From: Bacteroidales bacterium
GTDB lineage: Bacteria > Bacteroidota > Bacteroidia > Bacteroidales > Marinilabiliaceae
NCBI GenBank assembly: GCA_017417385.1
Contig: JAFPZF010000061.1
Location: 1 to 64,000 of the forward strand
Length of the DNA: 64,000 bases
Reading direction: 5' to 3'
A program made the position numbers and the translations under genes. Positions 57,506 to 64,000 of the stretch are shown here, one piece after another. The notes beneath the pieces were generated by a model that made no database searches, was not told the DNA's origin, and saw only the letters and a program-made list of their open reading frames with translations. Numbering within the stretch: the first letter of the stretch is position 1; every line of letters starts with the position of its first letter.

Positions 57506-57832
57506 GTTCTAGAAATTAGATTTTGCACTTGTGCGATTAAGCGAGAGCAATAGAGCTTGCTCTAATTGCCGAGCGTTAGCACATGAGGCGAAGCCAAGGC
57601 GTGCAAGCTCTTAAATACCGGAGTTTACTGAAGGAAACCTTTCGATTAAGTGAAAGCAGAACGAGCTTGCTCGTTATGCTGAGCGTGAGAAAGGTCAGCG
57701 CAGCTAAATGAGGATTTTAAGTGTGAAGCACAACATTCCGATTAAGCGAGAGAAATGGAGCTTGCTCCAATTTCCGAGCGTGAGGAATGAAGACAAAGTC
57801 AACGCAGCAAAAGCAATTTATAGAAGTTTCCT
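57506..57832. mobile_element. Inverted-end element, long form carrying three structured units
   Basis: Ends GTTCTAGAAATTAGATTTTG and CAAAAGCAATTTATAGAAGT. Units lie at 57528-57596, 57634-57703 and 57735-57803, at the same three sites as in the 31864 copy but without the nested fourth. Stem sequences differ from that copy with paired changes, for example CAAT...ATTG against AAAT...ATTT. Confidence 0.85.
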
Positions 57833-57859
57833 AGAATACACCAAGTTTAAATTTAGGTC

Positions 57860-57875
57860 TGTTTCTTGTGGAACA
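57860..57875. promoter_or_regulatory. Degenerate parS-like sequence
   Basis: TGTTTCTTGTGGAACA differs from the site at 61413 at two central bases. It may be chance or a weak ParB site. Confidence 0.2.
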
Positions 57876-57904
57876 CTCCCCGATACTTACAAAGTGTAAG
57901 CAAT

Positions 57905-59740
57905 CTATGGGTGAAAATGTTTAAAAATAATAGCTGCCTTCGCTTTTCCGATGCAAAGTGTAAGTTGCTCCTCCGTCGCTGCCCTGACTGACTCGACTCC
58001 TCCAAAGGTCTGAAACAACTGCTCCTTCGCCTTCGGTCCTATGCCCTTTATCGAGTCCAGCTCCGACGCTACCATCGTCTGGCTCCTCTTGTTCTTATGA
58101 AATGTGATCGCTACCCTGTGCACCTCGTCCTGCATCCGCGTGAAGAGCCGGAAGACACTGTCGTCCTTGCCTATGCCTATCACCTTCGGCGGAAAACCTA
58201 CGAGGATCTGACTCGTCCGGTGCTTGCCGTCCTTTGCCAAGCCTATTATGGGTATCTCGAGCCCTAACGCCTCTGTCGCCTTCCTGATGACCTCCATCTG
58301 TCCTGCACCACCATCGGCAACAACGACGTCCGGCATCTGCTGCCCCTCCTCCTGTAGCCTGCTATATCGCCTATAGACGACTTCATACATCGACGCATAG
58401 TCGTCCGGCCCCTCGACGGTCTTGATGTTGAACAACCGATAGTCCTTCCTGCTCGGCTTACAATTCCTGTAGACGACGCACGCCGCCACTGCCGAACTGC
58501 CCTGTATGTTGGAGTTGTCGAATATCTCTATGTGTCTCGGGAGGACTGGTAGCCGCAGCATCTCCTTCATCTGCACCAGCATCTTCTCCTCGTGTGTCGC
58601 CTGCTGGCGTATCGCCTCCTGCTTGAGCTGCTCGAGCTTATATAGTCTGCAGTTCTTCTCGGATAGCTCTATCAGCCGCATCTTGTCACCACTCTGCGGG
58701 ACGACGAAGTTTATCTCCTCACCGTCTGTCTCGGGTATGTCGCGGACTACGACTTCCTTCTGCATCTTCCCGTGCCGCTCCCTGACGGCCTCGACTGCCG
58801 CCATGACGACCTCCGCCATGCTCTCCTCCATCGCCGTCCTGAAGGTCATGGTGTACGAGAGAAGGATCTGTCCCTTCTCGACGCGCATGAAGTTGACGTA
58901 CGTCTGCTGCCGCTCGTCATCCGGGACTGCCGTGAAGACGTCGCAGTTCAACATGAGGTTGTTCGCTACTAGCGACTTGCTCTGATACTGCGTCAGCCTC
59001 TCTATCTTCTTCTTGTATACCTCGGCCTGCTCAAACTCTAGGTTCTCTGCCGCCTCCATCATCGACGCCTTCAACGTCTTGATTATCTGACTGATATTGC
59101 CCTTCAAGATGTCTCTGACGCCTGTTATGTATCTGTTGTACTGCTCCGCATCTATGAGTCCCTCGCATGGCCCGTCACATAGCTTGAGGTGATACTTGAG
59201 GCACACTTTGTACTTGCCTGCCTTGATCTTCTCTGGACTGAGGCTATGATTGCACGTCCTTAGTCTGTACAACTGCTTGAAGATGTCGAATAGATCGTGT
59301 ATCTGGCTGACGCTGGGATACGGCCCGTAGTATATGCTGCCGTCCCTGATGTGTCTCCGCGTCTGTACGACTCTCGGGAAGTCTTCATTCATGATGGCTA
59401 TCCACGGATAGGTCTTGTCGTCCTTCAACAGTATGTTATACTGCGGCTTATGCTGCTTGATGAGGTTGTTCTCGAGTAGCAGCGCGTCCTCCTCGTTGTT
59501 GACGACTATGTGATGTATATGGCATATCTTGCTGACGAGAATCACTGTCTTGGGACTCTGCTGCTTCTTCAGGAAGTACGAGCTGACTCGCCGCTTCAGG
59601 TTCTTGGCCTTCCCGACGTATATGATCTTGCCGTTCCTGTCGAAATACTGATAAACGCCCGGCTGGTCAGGCAGGACTTCCACGAGCATCTTGAGGTACG
59701 CAAGTCTCTCCTCCTCGCTCTTATGCTGATACGTCACCAT
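57905..59740 (-). CDS. uvrC: UvrABC system protein C
   Basis: Dual-incision nuclease of nucleotide excision repair. 611 residues from MVTYQHKSEEERLAYLKMLV; an ATG 17 codons earlier lies inside the upstream gene and was rejected. The GIY-YIG domain (about 20-95; GVYQYFDRNGKIIYVGKAKN) makes the 3' cut. The UVR/UvrB-binding helix pair is near 205-240. The RNase-H-like C-terminal nuclease (EIFDNSNIQGSSAVAACVVY, DGGAGQMEV) makes the 5' cut. Helix-hairpin-helix motifs end the protein (LDSIKGIGPKAKEQLFQTFG). It starts 10 bases after ade and is probably co-transcribed. Confidence 0.97.
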   Translation of the reverse strand: MVTYQHKSEEERLAYLKMLVEVLPDQPGVYQYFDRNGKIIYVGKAKNLKRRVSSYFLKKQQSPKTVILVSKICHIHHIVVNNEEDALLLENNLIKQHKPQYNILLKDDKTYPWIAIMNEDFPRVVQTRRHIRDGSIYYGPYPSVSQIHDLFDIFKQLYRLRTCNHSLSPEKIKAGKYKVCLKYHLKLCDGPCEGLIDAEQYNRYITGVRDILKGNISQIIKTLKASMMEAAENLEFEQAEVYKKKIERLTQYQSKSLVANNLMLNCDVFTAVPDDERQQTYVNFMRVEKGQILLSYTMTFRTAMEESMAEVVMAAVEAVRERHGKMQKEVVVRDIPETDGEEINFVVPQSGDKMRLIELSEKNCRLYKLEQLKQEAIRQQATHEEKMLVQMKEMLRLPVLPRHIEIFDNSNIQGSSAVAACVVYRNCKPSRKDYRLFNIKTVEGPDDYASMYEVVYRRYSRLQEEGQQMPDVVVADGGAGQMEVIRKATEALGLEIPIIGLAKDGKHRTSQILVGFPPKVIGIGKDDSVFRLFTRMQDEVHRVAITFHKNKRSQTMVASELDSIKGIGPKAKEQLFQTFGGVESVRAATEEQLTLCIGKAKAAIIFKHFHP

Positions 59741-59750
59741 CGCCCCTCCC

Positions 59751-61391
59751 CTACTCGAACAGCTCTGTGAATCCGAACTTCTCGACGTCAAACAGTCCCT
59801 TGTCGCCTATCTTCAGCTTCGGTATGACAAGCAACGACATGAACGCCAGAGTCATGAACGGCTCATCGAGCGTGACGCCGAGATACTTGTGTATGTGTTT
59901 GACTAGCTTCTTCTGCTGACGAGCTACGAGGGTGTAGTCTTTGTTTGTCATCAACCCTGCTATCGGGAGCTTGATCTTCTCTACCCTACCGTCTGGCAGG
60001 GCTACGACAAATCCTCCCTTCATCTTGAACATCTCCTCAGCCGCCTTCGCCATCATCTTCTTGTCACTGCCGAGTATGACGACGTTGTGCGAGTCATGCG
60101 CTACCGACGACGCTACTGCCCCTGCCTTCAGCCCTGTCCCCCTTATGAACGCATTGCTGACGGGCGCCTCTGCATATCTGTTGACGACGGCTATCTTGGC
60201 TATGTCGTCCCCCGCATCAGCCTCGACCTCCTGTCCTGCCCCTACGCTTGTCATCCAATTATATACGTCTGTGATTATCTGGCTCTCTATGGACTGTATG
60301 ACCCTGACTGTCGGGCAGTCCTTCGGCGCTACGACCTTGAAGTCATCCTCTGTGAACTCCCTGTCTATGAAGTGATTGGGCTTCTCTGTATGCTTGGGCC
60401 TGTACTTGATCTCGTTGCCGGCATAGACTGTCCGCCCCTCGACTACGACCTCCCTGATGTCAAGCTCCTCGAGGCTTCTGGAGACTATGAAGTCCGCCAT
60501 GTCACCCTCCTGCAGCCTTCCGACTTGTAGCTTATAATGCTCTATCGGTGTCAGGAGCAACGGCTTATAGACGTCAAAGACTGTCAGCCCACTCTTGATG
60601 AGTCTGTTGTAGAACTTGTCTATGTGTCCCCTCTCCATTATATCTGCTGGATTGGCATCGTCTGTGCACACCATCAGGTCACCTATATTTGTATTAAACA
60701 GGCTCTTCAACCCTTCATAGTTCCGCGCCGCACTCCCGTCCCTGACTAATATCTTCATGCCGAGAGCTATTTTCTCAAGCGCCTCCTCTGTAGTGACGCA
60801 CTCGTGGTCTGTGGTTATCCCGGCTGCCACATACTTCTTCAGGTCCTCTCCAGTGAGCCCCGGCGCATGCCCATCGACTGGCCTGTTGTGCTTATGCGCT
60901 ACCTCTACCCTCCTCATGACGACTGGATCCCTGTACACTATCCCCGGGTAATTCATCATCTCCGCCAAGGCAACTGACTTGGTTATCAGCTTCTCTATCT
61001 CCTTGCTGTCGAATATCGCCCCATTGGTCTCAAACGACGTCGCCGGTACACAAGACGGTATCGCAAAGTATATCTTCATCGGACTCTTCCCCGCATCCCT
61101 CATCATGTACCTGACTCCCTCTATTCCACATACGTTGGCTATCTCGTGAGGGTCACAGACGACTGCTATCGTTCCCTTCGGCATCACCATCGTCGCAAAT
61201 CGCTGTGGATTCAGCATCGAACTCTCTATGTGTACGTGAGAATCTACAAATCCCGGCATGCAGTACGGTAACCTCATATCTTCCTTATCCCCCTTGCGCT
61301 CTATTCTTACTATGGTCTTACTGTAAACTATACGTGCAGGATATATCTCCCTATGAATTACATCTACATAATTTGCCTCAATCTCTTTCAT
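59751..61391 (-). CDS. ade: Adenine deaminase (amidohydrolase family)
   Basis: Deaminates adenine to hypoxanthine in purine salvage. 546 residues, the usual length. Metal-binding motif PGFVDSHVHIESSML (about 46-60), CDPHEIANVCG, DGHAPGLTG, ITTDHECVTTEEA, and VCTDDANPADI fit the Ade family. C-terminal half with GLMTNKDYTLV-type strands is complete. It leads an operon with uvrC (10-base gap). A TATATTTG box and the parS-like site are both in its upstream region. Confidence 0.93.
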   Translation of the reverse strand: MKEIEANYVDVIHREIYPARIVYSKTIVRIERKGDKEDMRLPYCMPGFVDSHVHIESSMLNPQRFATMVMPKGTIAVVCDPHEIANVCGIEGVRYMMRDAGKSPMKIYFAIPSCVPATSFETNGAIFDSKEIEKLITKSVALAEMMNYPGIVYRDPVVMRRVEVAHKHNRPVDGHAPGLTGEDLKKYVAAGITTDHECVTTEEALEKIALGMKILVRDGSAARNYEGLKSLFNTNIGDLMVCTDDANPADIMERGHIDKFYNRLIKSGLTVFDVYKPLLLTPIEHYKLQVGRLQEGDMADFIVSRSLEELDIREVVVEGRTVYAGNEIKYRPKHTEKPNHFIDREFTEDDFKVVAPKDCPTVRVIQSIESQIITDVYNWMTSVGAGQEVEADAGDDIAKIAVVNRYAEAPVSNAFIRGTGLKAGAVASSVAHDSHNVVILGSDKKMMAKAAEEMFKMKGGFVVALPDGRVEKIKLPIAGLMTNKDYTLVARQQKKLVKHIHKYLGVTLDEPFMTLAFMSLLVIPKLKIGDKGLFDVEKFGFTELFE

Positions 61392-61412
61392 TTTTCCTAA
61401 TGTTTTAAAAAA

Positions 61413-61428
61413 TGTTTCACGTGGAACA
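61413..61428. promoter_or_regulatory. parS-like ParB-binding site
   Basis: TGTTTCACGTGGAACA; the wider AATGTTTCACGTGGAACATT is a 20-bp palindrome with a single mismatched pair. It matches the bacterial parS consensus (TGTTtCACGTGaAACA) at all but one position. It lies between ade and mnmG, about 37 bases from the ade ATG. Confidence 0.8.
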
Positions 61429-61457
61429 TTTTGCGGTATTCAGTATTCTTCTAATAA

Positions 61458-61465
61458 CAAATATA
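61458..61465 (-). promoter_or_regulatory. TATATTTG -7 promoter box of ade-uvrC
   Basis: Exact TAnnTTTG on the minus strand. The predicted leader contains the parS-like site, so ParB binding could affect this transcript. Confidence 0.5.
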
Positions 61466-61490
61466 AGAATTATTCTCTTATTACCAACAA

Positions 61491-61512
61491 AGGGGATGCA
61501 CTCGCACCCCCT
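61491..61512 (-). terminator. mnmG terminator
   Basis: Minus-strand stem AGGGGGTGC/GCATCCCCT around a short loop, followed by TTGTT, just past the mnmG stop. Confidence 0.75.
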
Positions 61513-61516
61513 CTAT

Positions 61517-63400
61517 TTACTTTCTGTTGAGCATGATGAGCAACACCTGTATGTCCGCAGGTGAGACTCCCGGTATCCTACTCGCCTGGTCAATTGTCAA
61601 CGGGTCGATCTTCTGTAGCTTCTCCCTCGCCTCGTAAGACAAGGCTGTGATCGTGCTATAGTCGAGCTTGCCCCTGAGCTTTATCTTGTTCTGACTGGCT
61701 ACCTTCTCTGCCTGCTTACGCTCGTTCTCTATATATCCACCATATTTGATGTTTATCTCGACGGACTCTATGATCTCTCTACGCAACAACTCGTCACCAA
61801 CTGGCTGTAGGACTCTCAACGCCTTTGGCAGACTGTCTAGTAGGTCTTTCAACCCTACCTGTGGCCTCAACAACACGTTGCTAGCTACTTGCGACTCTAC
61901 AGCTGGCGTAGTCCCGCACTTTGTCAATATGGGATTCAAGGTCTCAACTCTCATGAGCGACTTGTCGAGCGCATCTCTCAACTGTCGACTAACCTCGACT
62001 TTCTTCTCGAGCCTCTCATACCGCTCCCTGTCACAAAGTCCTATCTTGTATGCTATCGGTGTCAACCTCTCATCGGCATTATCCTGTCGTAGCAGTATTC
62101 TGTGCTCCGCCCTAGAGGTGAACATCCTATACGGCTCATCTACACCCTTAGTAACGAGATCGTCTATCAGGACGCCTATATACGCCTCATCTCTACCTAA
62201 TATCAGCTCTCCACTACCCTGTACCTTCATCGCAGCATTGGCACCAGCTATAAGTCCCTGTCCAGCAGCCTCCTCATATCCGGTAGTACCGTTGACCTGT
62301 CCAGCCATAAACAGCCCACTGACAACTTTACTCTCGAGGGTGTGATACAACTGCGTGGGATTGAAATAGTCGTACTCTATGGCGTATCCTGGTCTCAGCA
62401 TCTGCGCATTCTCGAGTCCAGGTATGTGTCTGATGGCCTCAAACTGTACTTCAAAGGGTAGCGAACTGCTGAAACCGTTGAGATAATACTCATTGGTGTC
62501 ACAGCCCTCAGGCTCTAGGAATAACTGATGCTTGTCCTTGTCTGCGAAATTGACGAGCTTGGTCTCTATGCTCGGACAATACCTCGGTCCTGTGCTCTGT
62601 ATGGTCCCATTGAACAATGGTGAGTCTTCAAATCCGCTCTTCAATATCTCATGTACTGTCGGATTGGTATACGTGATGTAGCACGGCAACTGTGGCAACA
62701 CTCGGTTGCTCTCTGTCATGTAGCTGAACCTGTATCCTCCCTCTGTCCCCTCCTGCCTCTCTACTTTATCGAAGTCTATGGTCCTCCCATCTATTCTGAC
62801 TGGCGTGCCTGTCTTGAGTCTCAATGTCTCTATCCCGAATGTCTTTATCTGATCCGATAGTCCCATTGCAGCCTCATCACCCATCCTTCCTCCTGCATAA
62901 TGTACTCTTCCGACATGTATGAGGCCGTTGAGAAATGTTCCTGCAGTCAGGACGATAGCTCGACAATTAAACTTCAATCCGAGTTTTGTGACGACTCCCT
63001 TAACAGTATTGTTATCGTTGACTATGGATGTGACGGTATCCGCAAAGAGATATAGATTTTCAGTGGACTCCAAAAAATGACGCCATTTGAGGGTGAATTT
63101 GGTCTTGTCGCATTGCGAACGAGGCGACCAGATAGCGGGTCCCTTGCTCAAGTTCAACATTCGAAACTGTATCGACGTCGCATCGGTCACTCTACCCATC
63201 ATTCCCCCGAGGGCATCTATCTCGCGCACTATCTGACCTTTCGCTATTCCTCCGACCGCCGGATTACAACTCATCATAGCTGTTCTCGTCAAGTCAGATG
63301 TCAATAGCAACGTCCGCGCACCTAGCCTCGCTGATGCACATGCAGCCTCGCAGCCGGCATGACCAGCACCGACTACTATTACATCAAAATCATATATCAT
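61517..63400 (-). CDS. mnmG: tRNA uridine-5-carboxymethylaminomethyl modification enzyme MnmG (GidA)
   Basis: FAD-dependent partner of MnmE in modifying the wobble uridine of certain tRNAs. 627 residues. FAD-binding [10 protein letters not shown] at 12-21, [20 protein letters not shown], the PRSQCDK loop, [20 protein letters not shown], and the C-terminal helical domain ([20 protein letters not shown]) are all present. It lies 40 bases after ybeY on the same strand. In many bacteria gidA is near the replication origin, in line with the parS-like site next to it. Confidence 0.97.
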   Translation of the reverse strand: MIYDFDVIVVGAGHAGCEAACASARLGARTLLLTSDLTRTAMMSCNPAVGGIAKGQIVREIDALGGMMGRVTDATSIQFRMLNLSKGPAIWSPRSQCDKTKFTLKWRHFLESTENLYLFADTVTSIVNDNNTVKGVVTKLGLKFNCRAIVLTAGTFLNGLIHVGRVHYAGGRMGDEAAMGLSDQIKTFGIETLRLKTGTPVRIDGRTIDFDKVERQEGTEGGYRFSYMTESNRVLPQLPCYITYTNPTVHEILKSGFEDSPLFNGTIQSTGPRYCPSIETKLVNFADKDKHQLFLEPEGCDTNEYYLNGFSSSLPFEVQFEAIRHIPGLENAQMLRPGYAIEYDYFNPTQLYHTLESKVVSGLFMAGQVNGTTGYEEAAGQGLIAGANAAMKVQGSGELILGRDEAYIGVLIDDLVTKGVDEPYRMFTSRAEHRILLRQDNADERLTPIAYKIGLCDRERYERLEKKVEVSRQLRDALDKSLMRVETLNPILTKCGTTPAVESQVASNVLLRPQVGLKDLLDSLPKALRVLQPVGDELLRREIIESVEINIKYGGYIENERKQAEKVASQNKIKLRGKLDYSTITALSYEAREKLQKIDPLTIDQASRIPGVSPADIQVLLIMLNRK

Positions 63401-63440
63401 AGCCTGAGAATATTCTTTCAGACGTGTAGGACCCTGTCCC

Positions 63441-63860
63441 CTACGCTAATATCGACAAGGCACGATCCTCCGCCGACCTCATCTTCTTCGCATCTGCCTC
63501 GCTCTTGTCTTTCAATCCGCACAGGTGCAACACCCCATGTATTATAACTCTATGAAGCTCCCTCTCGAATGTCTCCTTATACTCCTCTGCATTGCTGCCG
63601 ACTGTCTCGACGGAGATAAACATGTCTCCCGAAACTACTTCACCCTCACAATAGTCAAACGTGATTATGTCTGTATAATAGTCGTGCTGCAGATACTGCT
63701 TGTTGACTTCTAATATCTTTGCATCACTGCAAAATATATATGACAGGTCACCTAACTTCTTTCCATATTGCTCCTCGACAACACGCTTTATCCACTTCTT
63801 CAATAGCAACTTCTGCTTCAAAGTGAACTTGAAGCCTTCCTCTGTTTCAAACGTAATCAT
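63441..63860 (-). CDS. ybeY: Endoribonuclease YbeY (rRNA maturation)
   Basis: 139 residues, a UPF0054 metal-dependent RNase acting in 16S rRNA 3' maturation and ribosome quality control. The zinc motif reads [14 protein letters not shown]: His 108 and His 112 are kept, but the third ligand, His in the E. coli HGxLHLxGYDH motif, is Asp 118 here. I believe this change is common in Bacteroidota, so activity is probably retained. The ATG overlaps the stop of the upstream gene (ATGA), so the two are translationally coupled. Confidence 0.92.
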   Translation of the reverse strand: MITFETEEGFKFTLKQKLLLKKWIKRVVEEQYGKKLGDLSYIFCSDAKILEVNKQYLQHDYYTDIITFDYCEGEVVSGDMFISVETVGSNAEEYKETFERELHRVIIHGVLHLCGLKDKSEADAKKMRSAEDRALSILA

Positions 63861-64000
63861 TTGAGATTGAATGTCATAGTAACCTTACGACCTCCATTTT
63901 CAAACTCCAGGTCATCACTCAGATGACGCATCAGGAATACGCCACGACCACACTCTCTCTCTATATTGTCCTCTAGCGTGGGATCCGGCAGGCTGTCTGG
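63857..64000 (-). CDS. ATP-binding protein, RsbW-like anti-sigma kinase fold (C-terminal part, cut by window edge)
   Basis: Only the last 47 residues are in the window: DSLPDPTLEDNIERECGRGV, then FLMRHLSDDLEFENGGRKVT and MTFNLK. The GRGVFLMR string is the G2 box of the HATPase fold, and the layout matches RsbW/SpoIIAB-type serine kinases that bind sigma or anti-sigma-antagonist proteins. In Bacteroidota these often adjoin ybeY and mnmG. The stop overlaps the ybeY start by 2 bases. Confidence 0.75.
   Translation of the reverse strand, partial: PDSLPDPTLEDNIERECGRGVFLMRHLSDDLEFENGGRKVTMTFNLK

Overview
The window reads as chromosome from a Bacteroidota (order Bacteroidales) member of moderate GC. 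Evidence: sigma-ABfr style promoters (TAnnTTTG, often with a -33 TTTG 19 bases upstream), an N-succinylornithine-type carbamoyltransferase, a TonB-dependent receptor with a carboxypeptidase-regulatory N-terminus, large secreted proteins including a 3314-residue one ending in a type IX secretion (T9SS) sorting domain, and AAA/PD-(D/E)XK proteins typical of the order. I cannot name genus or species from sequence alone.

Layout. 0.4-8 kb: TonB receptor and a repeat-built secreted protein. 8.6-11.8 kb: small operons of unknown function, including a DUF4160/DUF2442-like pair. 12.7-23.7 kb, plus strand: TPP riboswitch-thiC-tcdA-GH105, an AAA/nuclease protein, murF-argF', and a MoxR/VWA pair. 23.8-31.3 kb: LacZ-type beta-galactosidase and a GLUG-repeat secreted protein. 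32.3-36.6 kb: a double alpha/beta hydrolase, a lipoprotein-barrel-lipoprotein operon, a frameshifted small gene and a rubredoxin. 37.6-48.8 kb: the 401-aa and 3314-aa secreted proteins in one operon. 49.7-51.1 kb: metK behind a SAM-II-like riboswitch. 51.6-54.7 kb: small membrane or secreted unknowns. 56.6-64 kb: an unknown protein, ade-uvrC, and an anti-sigma-type ATPase (partial)-ybeY-mnmG, with a parS-like site between ade and mnmG.

The intergenic DNA is the most unusual part. It is a mosaic of several repeat families, all in one orientation: CTCTGTG arrays carrying small palindromes, CTCCGAC nonamers, CTAATTC repeats, a two-hairpin 54-bp element, a ~115-bp element with inverted ends, and a 69-73 nt structured unit. 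The unit sits inside the ~115-bp element and nests inside itself. Its three stems vary between copies with compensating changes. Two paralogous loci, each with a perfect promoter and a terminator, look like a small-RNA pair.

The plus strand is strongly pyrimidine-rich in genes and spacers, and third-position codon choice splits by strand. With the parS-like site near the right end, this suggests (inference) that replication enters from the right and the minus strand is the leading-strand sense.
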